Below are positions 26,355 to 39,989 of a stretch of 64,000 bases of DNA, piece by piece; position 1 is the stretch's first letter; every line of letters starts with the position of its first letter. The position numbers and the translations under genes are program-made. The stretch covers positions 1 through 64,000 of the forward strand of contig NZ_QGMQ01000009.1 of assembly GCF_003259155.1 (NCBI RefSeq). Reading direction: 5' to 3'. The DNA is from Marinimicrobium alkaliphilum. Lineage in GTDB: Bacteria; Pseudomonadota; Gammaproteobacteria; Pseudomonadales; Cellvibrionaceae. Below the pieces are notes generated by a model. It was not told the origin of the DNA and ran no database searches. It saw only the letters and a list, made by a program, of their open reading frames with translations.

Positions 26355-27443
26355 GTGACCGCAAAACCACCGATACGGCCCGGCAGCCTGGGCATTATAG
26401 AGGGTTTTTTTGGGCGTTGCTGGAGCTGGAACGAACGCCGGGACATGGCCCGCTTCAGCGCTCACTCCGGGCTCGGCTTTTACCTCTACGCCCCCAAAAG
26501 CGACAGCCGCTTGCGCCGGCTGTGGCGTCAACCCTGGAATGACGCCGACTTACGCGCCCTGCTTGAGCTGCGCCGCGAGTGCCAGAGCCTGGGCCTGGCC
26601 TTCGGGGTAGGGCTCAGCCCGCTGGAGCTCTACCGCGAACCGGGCGCCGACGCCTGTCGCGCGCTGGCCGAAAAAGTCCGCTACCTCAACCGCCTGGAGC
26701 CCGACTGTCTGTGCCTGCTGTTCGACGATATGCGCGGTGATCTGCCCGCACTCGCCACCAACCAGATCGATTTGGCGCATTGTGCCGCAGAACACAGCGT
26801 CGCCGAGCAGTTAATTCTGTGCCCAACGTATTACAGTGATGATCCGGTATTGGAAAAGGTCTTCGGCACCCGGCCCGCCCACTACTGGGAGACGCTGGGC
26901 GAACGACTGGATTCACACATAGGGATCTTTTGGACGGGCCCGACTGTTTGTTCGGACCGGTACCCGGCTGAACACCTCCTGGAGGTGGGCGCCCGACTTA
27001 AGCGCCAGCCAATTTTGTGGGACAATTATCCGGTTAATGACAGCAGTGTCAAGTCGCAGCTGCTTCAGCTGCGCGGGGTCGATCGAAGCCACGGCCATCT
27101 TCCTGCACTGGTAGGGGGGCACGCCATCAACCCGATGAACCAGCCGTACTTGTCGCGCATCCCCCTGCTCAGCGCCTCTGAAGCCTACCGCCTGGGGGAC
27201 GCCTACTCGCCTGAACACGCCTTTGAATCTGCCTGTCGAGCACTTGCCGAAGAACCGCTGGCGACCGCCTTGATTGAAGATACGCCGCTGTTTCAGGACC
27301 GGGGGCTCGGGGCGCTGACGCAGGCGGAACAGACCCGCCTCCGGCAACGCTACCAACAATGGGCCGATGATCCGATGGCCCGAGAGGTGGTGGCGTGGCT
27401 TAATGGCGAGTATGCGTTTGATCCGGCGTGTTTGACCGATTAG
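26355..27443 (+). CDS. GH84-type beta-N-acetylglucosaminidase (O-GlcNAcase-like), cytoplasmic
   Basis: A 362-residue protein resembling the catalytic domain of family 84 hexosaminidases. It starts with GIIEGFFGRCWSW, the family opening motif, continues with YLYAPKSDSRLR, and has the paired catalytic aspartates in LLFDDM (D124, D125). Later blocks include LILCPTYYSDDP, IFWTGPTVCSDR and the active-site Asn region ILWDNYPVND. No signal peptide, carbohydrate-binding module or C-terminal stalk is seen, so it appears to be a bare cytoplasmic catalytic domain. The start is GTG, with AAGGGG 8 bases upstream; the preceding overlapping ATG is out of frame and stops at once. Substrate is unknown: recycled amino sugars, glycoconjugates or modified protein. 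Confidence 0.82.
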   Translation: MTAKPPIRPGSLGIIEGFFGRCWSWNERRDMARFSAHSGLGFYLYAPKSDSRLRRLWRQPWNDADLRALLELRRECQSLGLAFGVGLSPLELYREPGADACRALAEKVRYLNRLEPDCLCLLFDDMRGDLPALATNQIDLAHCAAEHSVAEQLILCPTYYSDDPVLEKVFGTRPAHYWETLGERLDSHIGIFWTGPTVCSDRYPAEHLLEVGARLKRQPILWDNYPVNDSSVKSQLLQLRGVDRSHGHLPALVGGHAINPMNQPYLSRIPLLSASEAYRLGDAYSPEHAFESACRALAEEPLATALIEDTPLFQDRGLGALTQAEQTRLRQRYQQWADDPMAREVVAWLNGEYAFDPACLTD

Positions 27444-27461
27444 TGAGAGTGGGTGCCTCAG

Positions 27462-27500
27462 GTGTCGGATTACCCCCTGCGGACTAATCCGACCTACTCG
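27462..27500 (+). repeat. REP-like palindrome, copy 1
   Basis: TCGGATTA and TAATCCGA form a perfect 8-bp stem around a GC-rich loop, preceded by GTG and followed by CCTACTCG. The hairpin plus a constant tail is characteristic of REP elements mobilised by RAYT transposases; no such transposase lies in the window. Copy 2 lies in direct orientation about 85 bases away. Between them TGCACC/GGTGCA with CCCC/GGGG makes another hairpin (27514-27544). Confidence 0.75.
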
Positions 27501-27547
27501 AACGCTGGCGCGCTGCACCGCCCCTTTTTTTGGGGTTGGGTGCATGG

Positions 27548-27584
27548 TTGTCGGATTACGGCTGCGCCTAATCAGACCTACTCG
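27548..27584 (+). repeat. REP-like palindrome, copy 2, overlapping the gor stop codon
   Basis: The same GTCGGATTA...TAATC.GACCTACTCG architecture as copy 1, with one stem mismatch (TAATCAGA) and a different loop. Its tail CCTACTCG contains, on the minus strand, the last Glu codon and the TAG stop of gor, so the repeat has become part of the coding region. Confidence 0.72.
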
Positions 27585-28936
27585 GGGACGGGTTCACGCA
27601 AGGTGACGAACTCCTCGGCGGCAGTGGGATGGATACCCAGGGTTCGATCAAAGTCCGCCTTGGTGGCACCGGCAGTCATGGCAACGGCCAGGCCCTGAAT
27701 GATTTCTCCGGCCTCCGGCCCCACCATATGGCACCCCACCACTTTGTCGGTGGCTTTGTCCACGACCAGTTTCATCAGGGTCCTTTCCGGAATATCCGTC
27801 AGACTGTACTGCATGGGCCGAAAGCGGGTTTTGTAAACCTCAACAGCCTCACATTGCTCACGCGCTTCCGCTTCGGTCAGACCGATAGTGGCGATCGGCG
27901 GCTGAGTGAAGACCGCCGTCGGGATGCGCTGATAGTCCAGGGGAGGCGCTTCACCTTCGCCGTAGAGGTTGCGCACAAGGCTCATGGCTTGCGCCAGAGC
28001 CACTGGGGTCAACTCGGCATGGCCAACCATGTCCCCCAAGGCGTAAATGGACGGTTCGGCCGTCTGAAAGCGCTCATCCACCACCACCGCGCCCCGATCA
28101 TTCACTTGCACCCGGGTGTTCTCGAGCCCCAGCCCGTCGAGTTTTGGCCGTCGACCGGTGGCATACATCACTTGCCCCACCTCAAACTCACGGCCATCCT
28201 GCGTGCTTGCACGCAAGCCTTTGTCGTGTTTGATCACTTGCGCGATATCGGTATTGAAGTGAAGGTGAATGCCCTTCTCGCGCATTTCTTCAAGCACCGC
28301 CTCGCGCACATCCTGGTCAAAACCGCGCAGAAACATCGGGCCTCGGTAGACCAGGTGAGTCTCGACACCCAGGCCGTTGAAGATACCGGCGAACTCAAGC
28401 GCAATGTAGCCGCCTCCCACCACGACGATGCGCTTGGGCAGCTCATCCAGATAAAACGCTTCATTGGAGGTAATCACATGTTCACGGCCGGGAAACTCTG
28501 GCACCCAGGGCCAACCGCCAACCGCAAGCAGAATCCGCTCGGCGGTATAGCGCTTGCCTGCGATCGAAACGGTGTGGGCGTCCACCAAACTGGCCCGTCC
28601 GTTCAACAACGTGACCCCGGCGTTATCCAGAAGCTTGGCATAGATGCCATTCAGGCGTTCGATCTCACGGTCTTTATTGTCGCGCAACTCGCGCCAATTA
28701 AAGCGCACGGCCCCGGGATGCCAGCCGTAACCAGGAGCCATATGGAGGGTTTCACTGAAGTGAGCACCGTAGACCAATAGCTTTTTGGGCACACAACCCA
28801 CATTGACGCAGGTTCCTCCCAGGTAGCGATCCTCCGCCACCGCCACCCGCTGCCCCATCTGCGCGGCCATGCGACTGGCGCGCACGCCTCCGGAACCGGC
28901 GCCGATTACCAGCAGATCATAGTCGTATTGGCTCAC
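27578..28936 (-). CDS. gor: Glutathione-disulfide reductase
   Basis: NADPH-dependent flavoenzyme that regenerates reduced glutathione. The 452-residue protein has the FAD motif [16 protein letters not shown], the redox disulfide in [13 protein letters not shown] (Cys43 and Cys48), the NADPH motif [15 protein letters not shown] and the C-terminal catalytic [11 protein letters not shown]. The final Glu codon and stop lie in the tail of a REP-like repeat, so the last residues may differ from close relatives. It is on the minus strand, convergent with the GH84 gene. Trypanothione or mycothiol reductase is less likely given the host. Confidence 0.94.
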   Translation of the reverse strand: MSQYDYDLLVIGAGSGGVRASRMAAQMGQRVAVAEDRYLGGTCVNVGCVPKKLLVYGAHFSETLHMAPGYGWHPGAVRFNWRELRDNKDREIERLNGIYAKLLDNAGVTLLNGRASLVDAHTVSIAGKRYTAERILLAVGGWPWVPEFPGREHVITSNEAFYLDELPKRIVVVGGGYIALEFAGIFNGLGVETHLVYRGPMFLRGFDQDVREAVLEEMREKGIHLHFNTDIAQVIKHDKGLRASTQDGREFEVGQVMYATGRRPKLDGLGLENTRVQVNDRGAVVVDERFQTAEPSIYALGDMVGHAELTPVALAQAMSLVRNLYGEGEAPPLDYQRIPTAVFTQPPIATIGLTEAEAREQCEAVEVYKTRFRPMQYSLTDIPERTLMKLVVDKATDKVVGCHMVGPEAGEIIQGLAVAMTAGATKADFDRTLGIHPTAAEEFVTLREPVPE

Positions 28937-29022
28937 ACTTCACCTCGTCACAGAAAAATTCCAATATGTGACAAGGATACACCAAGCAGGCTGGCGATTG
29001 GGGGGGCAAGAGGTCGGCGCGG

Positions 29023-29262
29023 TCAGACTTCGATATCGATTTTGAGTCGACCTCGCCGGTCATTGGCCCGGGTATCGACCAGGACATCACGGTCCTCCCG
29101 GCGACGGTCGTTACGCCGGCGTTCGACTTTCGGCGACGCCTCAAGCTCGCCGAGCCGGTCGACGACCTCGCTCACCGCCATGTCGTGTTCTTGCGACTTG
29201 CCGGTCACCGCCTTGGTCTTGATAGTAGGTCGAATCGTGGAGACAGGGCCCAGATAGACCAT
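29023..29262 (-). CDS. Small highly charged protein of unknown function
   Basis: A 79-residue open frame with a very good ribosome site (GGAGG, 5 bases before ATG), which is the main reason for calling it a gene. The N-terminal half is mixed (VYLGPVSTIRPTIKTKA), followed by an acidic stretch (VVDRLGELEASPK) and an Arg/Asp-rich segment (VERRRNDRRREDRDVLVDTR) before the end LKIDIEV. No membrane segment or cysteine is present. I do not recognise a family; Arg/Asp-rich tails of this sort occur in small hypothetical proteins of related bacteria. It stands alone between gor and cysG on the same strand. Confidence 0.6.
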   Translation of the reverse strand: MVYLGPVSTIRPTIKTKAVTGKSQEHDMAVSEVVDRLGELEASPKVERRRNDRRREDRDVLVDTRANDRRGRLKIDIEV

Positions 29263-29389
29263 GATCACCTCCCGGCCAACGCCGATTTACAAGGGTTATA
29301 TGTTACTTGTCGACATTGGACCGTAAAACTTTATAAACGATCAGTGAAAACCACGATTTCGTCACATTTTTGACGCCCCTTCCCTGTAA

Positions 29390-30805
29390 TCACTCCTCGC
29401 CGGCCACGATCTGGGCATGCTTGCGATCCGATACAAACCAGTTCAGCTGGCCATGCAGGGTGACCACCTCCCCCACAATCAGCAGTGTCGGGCCGTGCAC
29501 ATCATTGGCTGCGACCAGATCGGATATGGTCGCCAAGTCGCCGATCAATACCCGCTGATCCCGGGTAGTGCCCTTCTCTACCAAGGCCACGGGCGTGCCC
29601 GGTGCCCGCCCGTGCTCCACCAACGCCTGGCAGATCTCACTCAGGCCCACCAGGCCCATATAGAACACCAATGTCTGGCCTGGCATCGCCAACTCGGGCC
29701 AGCTGACATTGGGCTGGCCGTCTTTCAGGTGACCAGTAATAAAACGCACCGATTGCGCGTGATCTCGATGAGTGAGCGGGATCCCCGCGTAAGCGGCACA
29801 ACCGGACGCTGCGGTAATGCCCGGCACCACCTGAAAGGGGATCCGGTGGCTGGCAAGCAACTCGATTTCTTCGCCACCCCGGCCAAAAATAAACGGGTCG
29901 CCGCCCTTGAGGCGCACCACCCGCTTGCCCTCCTGGGCCAACTCGACCAGCAGCTCGTTGATATTCTGCTGAGGCATGGCGTGATCACTGCGCCGCTTGC
30001 CCACATAAATTCTATCCGCATCCCGGCGCACCAACTCCATAACCTCCGGGGACACCAGACGGTCGTAGAGCACCACGTCGGCCTGCTGCATCAGGCGCAA
30101 TGCCTTGAGCGTCAGCAACTCCGGGTCCCCCGGCCCCCCGCCAATCAGGGCCACCTCGCCGCGTCGGTCAACCGCATCCGGTGCCGCCAGGGTATCGCCA
30201 AGCAACTGCTCGGCCTCCTGCTCCCGACCACTGAACATCAACTCCGCCACCGGGCCCTGAAAAATACGCTCCCAAAACCGGCGCCGATCCGCTTCCACAA
30301 ACGCGCTCTTGACGCGTTCGCGCCAACGGCTGGCCAGCTGCGCCAGGCGCCCGTAAGTGGCGGGTATCAATGTTTCCAACTTGGCCCGCACCATACGCGC
30401 CAACACCGGTGCCTCGCCGCCACTGGAGATGGCAATCACCAGAGGTGAGCGATCGACGATGGCCGGCGTGATATAGGTGCACAGGGCGGGACTGTCGACG
30501 ACGTTGACCGGCAGGTAGCGCGCCTGCGCCTCGTCCGAAACCTGCTGGTTGAGGGTTTCAATATCCGTTGCCGCAATGGCGAGCACGCAGCCGTCGAGAT
30601 CAGCGGTGGCGTACTCACGCCAATGCACCTGCCCGCCATTCTGTTCAGCGAGTTGCACCAGCTCGTCGGAGACACTCGGCGCCACAATGCGCAAGCGCGC
30701 ACCGGCCCGAGCCAGCAACCGCCCCTTGCGGGTGGCGATGTCGCCTCCGCCCACAATCAGGCAGGTGCGCTGTTTCAGATCGAGAAATACGGGGAAATAA
30801 TCCAT
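29390..30805 (-). CDS. cysG: Siroheme synthase (trifunctional CysG)
   Basis: Makes siroheme, the cofactor of sulfite and nitrite reductases, from uroporphyrinogen III. The 471-residue product fuses two parts. The N-terminal CysG-B half (1 to about 210) does the NAD-dependent dehydrogenation and ferrochelation, with [16 protein letters not shown]. The C-terminal SAM-dependent uroporphyrinogen methyltransferase has [49 protein letters not shown] and [21 protein letters not shown]. The order serS-cysG is shared with Pseudomonas, but here a 385-base gap with two long hairpin elements separates them, so cysG probably has its own promoter. Confidence 0.96.
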   Translation of the reverse strand: MDYFPVFLDLKQRTCLIVGGGDIATRKGRLLARAGARLRIVAPSVSDELVQLAEQNGGQVHWREYATADLDGCVLAIAATDIETLNQQVSDEAQARYLPVNVVDSPALCTYITPAIVDRSPLVIAISSGGEAPVLARMVRAKLETLIPATYGRLAQLASRWRERVKSAFVEADRRRFWERIFQGPVAELMFSGREQEAEQLLGDTLAAPDAVDRRGEVALIGGGPGDPELLTLKALRLMQQADVVLYDRLVSPEVMELVRRDADRIYVGKRRSDHAMPQQNINELLVELAQEGKRVVRLKGGDPFIFGRGGEEIELLASHRIPFQVVPGITAASGCAAYAGIPLTHRDHAQSVRFITGHLKDGQPNVSWPELAMPGQTLVFYMGLVGLSEICQALVEHGRAPGTPVALVEKGTTRDQRVLIGDLATISDLVAANDVHGPTLLIVGEVVTLHGQLNWFVSDRKHAQIVAGEE

Positions 30806-30891
30806 AACGTCAGCTTTCCAGCCCTCTTTGCTTGTCTCTTGCGCCCTGAGGGCAATCGGATAAGGGCTAGAGACGGTGAATGTAGCACTGA

Positions 30892-31000
30892 GGCGACTGA
30901 GGGGGTGAGTACTTCTGAAACCCTCTCTTCAGGGATGAAGAGAGGGAGCTACAGGGATGTATTCATCGCGTTTTCAGAAGTACTCACCCCCTCAGTCGCC
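30892..31000 (+). repeat. Long intergenic hairpin element, copy A (forward core)
   Basis: Arms 30892-30920 and 30972-31000 are a perfect 29-bp inverted repeat. The 51-base core between them holds its own 10-bp hairpin (CCCTCTCTTC/GAAGAGAGGG with loop AGGGAT), then AGCTACAGGGATGTATTC. The core differs from copy B by a single base, although the arms match only in the innermost TTCTGAAA and a G5 tract. It lies in the gap between serS and cysG; the rest of that gap holds copy C and nothing else I recognise. Confidence 0.9.
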
Positions 31001-31060
31001 GGAAGGATCTACGAAGCGAGTGGCTCGCACTGCCTCAGCTCTAAACCGGCTCAGAGGTAA

Positions 31061-31167
31061 GGCGCTCGGGTAGAGGGGGCTGGGACACGCTGTAAATACA
31101 TCCCTGTACGCTCGAAGTCGGCATCCATGCCTCCTACGGCCCCAGCCCCCTCTACCCGAGCACCGCC
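31061..31167 (-). repeat. Long intergenic hairpin element, copy C (reverse core)
   Basis: Arms 31064-31084 and 31141-31161 form 21 perfect base pairs, extended by GGC/GCC with a small bulge. Read on the minus strand the core has a small GGCA/TGCC hairpin with TGGA in the loop, then TTCGAGCGTACAGGGATGTA. That is the same layout as copy A but opposite in orientation, with arms of unrelated sequence apart from a shared GGGGG tract. It ends 24 bases beyond the serS stop codon and could also end serS transcription. Confidence 0.88.
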
Positions 31168-31190
31168 ATCAACATCGGTGGCCTCGGTCC

Positions 31191-33842
<2,652 letters not shown>

Positions 33843-33843
<1 letters not shown>

Positions 33844-34469
33844 TACTCGGTCATGATATCGACGCCTTCTGGCGGCTCAAACTCGAACAGCGCGGCATCG
33901 ATGGGTTGGTTGCGTTGGGCAGGACTCAAGGCAAATACCGAGATTTGTCCCAGGCTGTCCTCCAATCGAATTTCCGTCAGCACATCGGCGTTGAATACCA
34001 GCGTCAGTTCCTGAAACAGACCTTCGCGCTCAGTCGGTGAAAGCAAGTACGCCGATCGGTCGTTCTCGTCCGGCAAGCGCTCAATCACAAAATTGTCCTG
34101 CAGCTTTTCCAGATCACCACTGAGCAGCAATGCCGGCGTGCGCTGCACATCCTCGGTAAACTGACGCAGGGTCGCCTGCTCCAGATCAGGATCGTACAGC
34201 CACACCACTTCGTGGTTGGACACCAGCAATTGTTCATAGGGCTCACGGGTGTGCCAATAGAACTGCCCAGGGCGCTGCACCGCAAACTCGCCGCTGCTGT
34301 CATCGAGCAGGGTCCCGTCGCTGTCCATCAGGGTCTGCTCGAAATCGCCGCGCATGCTGTCGGTAGCCGCCAGGCGATCGCGCAACTGTTCGGCCGCGCT
34401 CTGAGCCAAAGCCGGTAAGGTCAACAACAACCCGAGAGTTGCCACTGCAAACTTGAACGTGTTTCCCAT
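33843..34469 (-). CDS. lolA: Outer-membrane lipoprotein carrier protein LolA
   Basis: Periplasmic chaperone that carries lipoproteins from LolCDE to LolB at the outer membrane. The 208-residue product has a signal peptide (cleavage near ALAQSA), [25 protein letters not shown] and [33 protein letters not shown], the most conserved part of the family. It is 20 bases downstream of ftsK and overlaps rarA by one base. Several lipoproteins encoded in this window (SusD, GH32, LamG and DUF4136 proteins) are likely clients if they go to the outer membrane. Confidence 0.95.
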
Positions 34470-34489
34470 AGCGTGATGTATCCGTTGTC

Positions 34490-36832
34490 TTAGTGTTTCG
34501 GTGCCAGTACTTCCCGGGTGCCGTTGTGTCCCGCCTCGGAGACCACACCGGCCGCCTCCATGGCGTCGATCAGGCGCGCGGCGCGGTTATAGCCGATACG
34601 CAATTTACGCTGTACCGCCGAAATTGAGGCCTTGCGCGAGTCGATGACAAAAGCCACGGCCTCGTCGTAAAGCGCATCGCCCTCCGGGTTGTCGTCACCG
34701 CTGCCCTCGCCCCCGGCCATGCCGGGTACGGGAATACTGGAGTTGTCTTCGGTAATGCCATCAATATAATCCGGCTCGCCGCGCCTTTTCCAATCCGCAA
34801 CGACACTGTGCACCTCATGGTCGTCCACAAAGGCCCCATGAACACGCACCGGTACGCTGGTCCCCGGAGGCAGGTACAACATATCACCGTGGCCCAGCAG
34901 CTGCTCGGCGCCCCCCTGATCGAGAATGGTGCGCGAATCAATCTTCGATGACACCTGAAACGCGATCCGGGTAGGAATATTGGCTTTGATCAAGCCGGTA
35001 ATGACATCCACTGAGGGCCTTTGAGTCGCCAAAATCAAATGAATTCCCGCCGCGCGGGCTTTTTGTGCAATGCGGGCAATCAGTTGCTCCACTTTCTTGC
35101 CCACAATCATCATCATGTCGGCAAATTCATCGATCACCACAACAATGGCGGGCAAGGGCTCCAGGTGTGGCGCCTGGGCTTCCGCTTCACCCGCTTCGTA
35201 GTGTTCATCGGGCTTGAACAGCGGGTCGACAATAGGCTTGCCCGCCTTCAGGGCATCTTCCACTTTGCGATTGAAGCCGGCCAGGTTGCGCACGCCCATG
35301 GCGGCCATCAGTTTGTAGCGCCGCTCCATCTCCCCGACACACCAGCGCAAGCCGTTGGCGGCGTCATTCATATCGGTAACCACCGGTGTGAGCAGATGCG
35401 GAATGCCCTCATAGACCGACAGTTCAAGCATTTTGGGGTCGACCAGCATCAGGCGCACTTCCTGAGGCGACGCTTTGTACAGCAGACTCAGCAACATCAC
35501 ATTGACGCCCACGGATTTACCTGAGCCGGTGGTGCCCGCGACCAGCAGATGGGGCATCTTGGCCAGGTCCGCCACGATCGGCTCGCCGGAAATATCGTGC
35601 CCCAGCGCCATGGTCAATCGGGACTTGGCGTGATCGTAAACGTCCGAGGCCAACACTTCGCTCAGGCGCACCATTTCCCGGTGTTCATTGGGGACCTCGA
35701 TCCCCATCACCGATTTACCGGGAATCACTTCCACCACCCGCACGCTGATTACGGCCAGTGACCGCGCCAGGTCCTTCGCCAGGTTGGTAATACGGCTGGC
35801 CTTGATACCCGGCGCGGGCTGAATTTCAAAACGCGTCACCACCGGGCCCGGTTGGACCGAAACCACTTCGATCTCGATACCGAAGTCCTTGAGCTTCAGT
35901 TCCAGCAGCCGGGACATGGCTTCAAGGGATTCTTTGGAATAGGCCTTGTCGCTATGGGGGTCGGCCGGATCGAGCAAGTCGATCGCAGGCAGGTCGCCAA
36001 TCGCTTCGCCGCCACTGCTCTTAGCGGCAAAGAGCGAGGTCTGCTGCACCTTGGGCCGGGGCTTGGGGGGTTCGCGCTTGGGCGGCTCCGAAATCACCGG
36101 TGGAATGCGCTTGGCCTTCTCCTCGGTATGTTTCTGCACCACGTCCCGCCGCTTTTGCTGAGCTGCCTTGGCCTGGCGCGCCTCGTCCCGCCGGCGCTGC
36201 CACTGGGCAAAGACATCACGCAGCTTGTCGTAACCCAGCAGGGTCAGGCGCCCTATTTCGTCCATTAAACCGAGCCAGGACAAATCGGTAAAAATCGTCA
36301 AGCCAAACAGGAATACCGCCAGCAACAGCAGCGTGCCTCCGGTGTAACTGAAGGCCGACTCCACCCCCTCGGCGACGGCGGCGCCAAGCAGGCCGCCATT
36401 GGAAAACGGCAAACCGCTGCCGTCGGGGTAATGCATGGAGGCCAAGCCGGTGCCCGCGACCATCACCAGAATCAGCCCGATGGCGCGCAGCGCAAACATC
36501 AAACCTTCGAATTCCGGGTGGGCGCGCTCCCGGAACAGGCGCCAGGCCCGGTAGGCCAGCATCAGAGGAAACAAAAAGGCCAGATAGCCGAACAGGGAAA
36601 AGAAGATATCGGATAACCAGGCACCCGCCGGCCCACCGGCATTCTCCACCCGCATATTATCGCCCGTGCGGGACCAGCCCGGGTCGCCCGTATCGTAGGT
36701 CAGGAGTGCGAGCAGCAGCAAAGCGCACACCGCCAAGAGCGCGATTAACGCGCCCTCGCGGACAACGCGCCCAATCATACTCTCAGCCCGAGTACCACCC
36801 GCGGCTGTCTGTTTGGTATTTTTTCGAGTCAA
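34490..36832 (-). CDS. ftsK: DNA translocase FtsK
   Basis: Septal DNA pump that clears chromosome termini and activates XerCD at dif. It has an N-terminal membrane domain with four to five hydrophobic segments (to about residue 190), a short Lys/Pro/Arg-rich linker, the alpha/beta motor with Walker [16 protein letters not shown] and Walker [13 protein letters not shown], and the C-terminal gamma winged helix ([29 protein letters not shown]) that reads KOPS. The start is uncertain: I give the TTG at 36832 (basic N-terminus TRKNTKQ, GGGA 9 bases upstream). A GTG at 36847, an ATG at 36778 and a far-upstream start at 36922 are alternatives. Length of about 780 residues is usual for the short-linker type. 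Confidence 0.93.
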   Translation of the reverse strand: MTRKNTKQTAAGGTRAESMIGRVVREGALIALLAVCALLLLALLTYDTGDPGWSRTGDNMRVENAGGPAGAWLSDIFFSLFGYLAFLFPLMLAYRAWRLFRERAHPEFEGLMFALRAIGLILVMVAGTGLASMHYPDGSGLPFSNGGLLGAAVAEGVESAFSYTGGTLLLLAVFLFGLTIFTDLSWLGLMDEIGRLTLLGYDKLRDVFAQWQRRRDEARQAKAAQQKRRDVVQKHTEEKAKRIPPVISEPPKREPPKPRPKVQQTSLFAAKSSGGEAIGDLPAIDLLDPADPHSDKAYSKESLEAMSRLLELKLKDFGIEIEVVSVQPGPVVTRFEIQPAPGIKASRITNLAKDLARSLAVISVRVVEVIPGKSVMGIEVPNEHREMVRLSEVLASDVYDHAKSRLTMALGHDISGEPIVADLAKMPHLLVAGTTGSGKSVGVNVMLLSLLYKASPQEVRLMLVDPKMLELSVYEGIPHLLTPVVTDMNDAANGLRWCVGEMERRYKLMAAMGVRNLAGFNRKVEDALKAGKPIVDPLFKPDEHYEAGEAEAQAPHLEPLPAIVVVIDEFADMMMIVGKKVEQLIARIAQKARAAGIHLILATQRPSVDVITGLIKANIPTRIAFQVSSKIDSRTILDQGGAEQLLGHGDMLYLPPGTSVPVRVHGAFVDDHEVHSVVADWKRRGEPDYIDGITEDNSSIPVPGMAGGEGSGDDNPEGDALYDEAVAFVIDSRKASISAVQRKLRIGYNRAARLIDAMEAAGVVSEAGHNGTREVLAPKH

Positions 36833-36936
36833 AAGCCCAATTCCCACATTATCGTTTGCGCCTGTGTCTGGCGGTCGCCATTGTAACAAGGCTGGCCAGG
36901 TTTTCACGGGCTGGCAGCTCAAATCCAGTAATTTAG

Positions 36937-38031
<1,095 letters not shown>

Positions 38032-38040
38032 ACTGATGCC

Positions 38041-38062
38041 AAGCCGCTTTCGAGCGGCTTTT
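38041..38062 (+). terminator. Rho-independent terminator of trxB
   Basis: AAGCCGCT and AGCGGCTT pair in an 8-bp stem with a TTCG tetraloop, followed by TT. It starts 9 bases after the trxB stop. Confidence 0.75.
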
Positions 38063-38091
38063 GACACTCAACATCCTGGCGCAGGCTCTCG

Positions 38092-38790
38092 ATGATCCCC
38101 TGGCTCAACTCAGACTCTCTCGCCTTCCCTCCGGTGGACACAGCCCTGCGTGACCCCGACGGCCTGCTCGCTGCCGGTGGCGACCTCTCGCCCGAGCGGC
38201 TGCTGCAGGCCTACCGCAGGGGAATATTCCCCTGGTACGAAGCGGACCAGCCGATTCTCTGGTGGAGCCCCGACCCGCGCACGGTGATCCGCCCCGAGCA
38301 CCTGCACATTGCCCGCAGCCTGCGTAAAGCTTTGCGCCGCCGGGATTACGACGTGACTTTCGATCGGGATTTCGCAGCGGTGATGCGCGCCTGCGCCGCG
38401 CCTCGCAACGGAGCGCACGGTACCTGGATCACGCCGGAGATGTTCGTAGCCTACAACCATCTGCACGACCTGGGTCATGCCCACTCCGTTGAGGTCTGGC
38501 GTGAGGGTGAGCTGATCGGGGGGCTCTACGGCATAGCCATCGGCAAAGTATTTTTTGGCGAATCCATGTTTAGCCATGCCAGCAACGCCTCCAAGATTGG
38601 CTTTGCGCACCTGGCGCGCCAGCTGCAGAGCTGGGGCTTTGCGCTTATCGACTGCCAGGTGGCGAGCGAGCATTTGTTCACCCTCGGCGCCGAGGAAATA
38701 CCCCGTGCCGAGTTCTGCAAAATACTGCTAAACTGGTGCAACGAGCCGTCGGTTAAACCCTGGCAGCTCACTCAAACGTTTGCCTGGTAA
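38092..38790 (+). CDS. aat: Leucyl/phenylalanyl-tRNA-protein transferase
   Basis: Adds Leu or Phe from charged tRNA to N-terminal Lys or Arg of proteins, creating N-degrons read by ClpS-ClpAP. The 232-residue protein has [37 protein letters not shown], the hallmark [28 protein letters not shown] and [13 protein letters not shown]. It is followed after 32 bases by bpt. Both transferases, clpA and clpS lie within 5 kb, so a complete bacterial N-degron pathway is encoded together. Confidence 0.97.
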   Translation: MIPWLNSDSLAFPPVDTALRDPDGLLAAGGDLSPERLLQAYRRGIFPWYEADQPILWWSPDPRTVIRPEHLHIARSLRKALRRRDYDVTFDRDFAAVMRACAAPRNGAHGTWITPEMFVAYNHLHDLGHAHSVEVWREGELIGGLYGIAIGKVFFGESMFSHASNASKIGFAHLARQLQSWGFALIDCQVASEHLFTLGAEEIPRAEFCKILLNWCNEPSVKPWQLTQTFAW

Positions 38791-38822
38791 GCACCGGGGT
38801 CCACCGAGAGGGAGGAGGCGAG

Positions 38823-39530
38823 ATGTCCGACCTGTCCAATCTCAAACTCTATGCCACGCAGCCTCACCCCTGCAGTTATCTGGAGGATGAGGAGGCGACC
38901 ACGATTTTTGTAGACCCCCAGGCACCGATGGACAAGATGCTTTACAGCCAATTGTCACAGATCGGCTTTCGCCGCAGCGGTGGCCACCTGTACCGCCCCC
39001 ACTGCGCTCAATGCCGAGCCTGTATTTCCTGTCGAGTACCGGTCTCGGCCTTTGTCCCGAGCCGCAGTCAGCGGCGCTGCTGGCGGCGCAATACCGATAT
39101 CGAGATACGCCCGGTCAGCGATATTCAGACCGACGAGCACTACAGCCTGTACGCCGAATATATTGCTGAGCGCCACCGCGACGGCGATATGTACCCGCCC
39201 TCCCAATCCCAGTACGAGGCGTTTCTGAGCAGCGAATGGGGCACCACCGGTTACCTGGAGTTTCGGCTCGACGGGCGCCTGCTGGGGGTCGCGGTATTTG
39301 ATCAGCTCAACGATGGCATTTCCGCCGTATATACCTTCTTTGACAATCACCACCCCGGACGCGGCTTGGGTGTTTATGGGATTCTGGCCCAGATTGAGCT
39401 GGCGCGGAACATGGGTCTCGATTATGTCTACCTGGGTTACTGGATCAAAGCCTGCGATAAAATGAACTACAAAACCCGCTACCGCCCCTTGGAACTGCTG
39501 ATCAATCGCCGCTGGACACGACTTTTGTAG
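38823..39530 (+). CDS. bpt: Aspartate/glutamate leucyltransferase (Bpt, arginyltransferase family)
   Basis: Transfers Leu to proteins with N-terminal Asp or Glu, feeding them to ClpS-ClpAP. The 235-residue product resembles eukaryotic ATE1 in fold. The N-terminal [19 protein letters not shown] and the Cys-containing [25 protein letters not shown] are characteristic, as is [26 protein letters not shown] in the C-terminal half. A strong GGGAGGAGGCGAG site precedes the ATG. It is co-directional with aat and infA. Confidence 0.95.
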   Translation: MSDLSNLKLYATQPHPCSYLEDEEATTIFVDPQAPMDKMLYSQLSQIGFRRSGGHLYRPHCAQCRACISCRVPVSAFVPSRSQRRCWRRNTDIEIRPVSDIQTDEHYSLYAEYIAERHRDGDMYPPSQSQYEAFLSSEWGTTGYLEFRLDGRLLGVAVFDQLNDGISAVYTFFDNHHPGRGLGVYGILAQIELARNMGLDYVYLGYWIKACDKMNYKTRYRPLELLINRRWTRLL

Positions 39531-39689
39531 GATTTTCCCCTCAAAATAGCGCCTTCCCCTTGGCGTAGGCGTCCAATTAGTGCACAATTCACGCCTTAAA
39601 TTTCACCCTGGCTGATCGAGCCCCGAGGGGCAGCCTGTGCGAGATGCACCTGGGCCTCTGCGTTGAATCAAAACCGAGGAAACTGCCGA

Positions 39690-39908
39690 ATGGCAAAAGA
39701 AGACCATATTGAATTTGAAGGGGAAGTCATCGACACCCTGCCGAACACCACCTTCCGCGTGAAACTGGAGAACGGACACGTCGTGACTGCCCATATTTCC
39801 GGGAAGATGCGTAAAAACTACATCCGCATCCTCACGGGCGACAAGGTCAAGGTGGAAATGACCCCTTACGACCTGAGCAAAGGCCGCATTACCTTCCGCA
39901 ACCGGTAA
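39690..39908 (+). CDS. infA: Translation initiation factor IF-1
   Basis: A small S1/OB-fold factor that binds the A site of the 30S subunit during initiation. The 72-residue sequence [13 protein letters not shown]...[22 protein letters not shown]...[13 protein letters not shown] is close to the most conserved bacterial version. GAGGAAAC precedes the ATG, and an in-frame start 9 codons upstream is rejected because the family begins MAKED. It converges with clpA and ends before a strong bidirectional terminator. Confidence 0.98.
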   Translation: MAKEDHIEFEGEVIDTLPNTTFRVKLENGHVVTAHISGKMRKNYIRILTGDKVKVEMTPYDLSKGRITFRNR

Positions 39909-39936
39909 TTGCCTGGCGACACGCGCCACAGCGCCC

Positions 39937-39976
39937 AGAAACACAAAAGCCGCATCACTGCGGCTTTTGTGTTTCT
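39937..39976. terminator. Bidirectional terminator between infA and clpA
   Basis: An 18-bp perfect stem runs from AGAAACACAAAAGCCGCA to its complement around TCAC. Internal A and T stretches make it usable on both strands between the convergent genes. Confidence 0.88.
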
Positions 39977-39989
39977 GTAGCACCGGCTT

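Noticed and set aside
30892-31167. Repeated motifs at 31 kb as a CRISPR array
   Set aside because: Only two copies in opposite orientation, no equal-length spacers and no cas genes; the structure is palindromic with variable arms.
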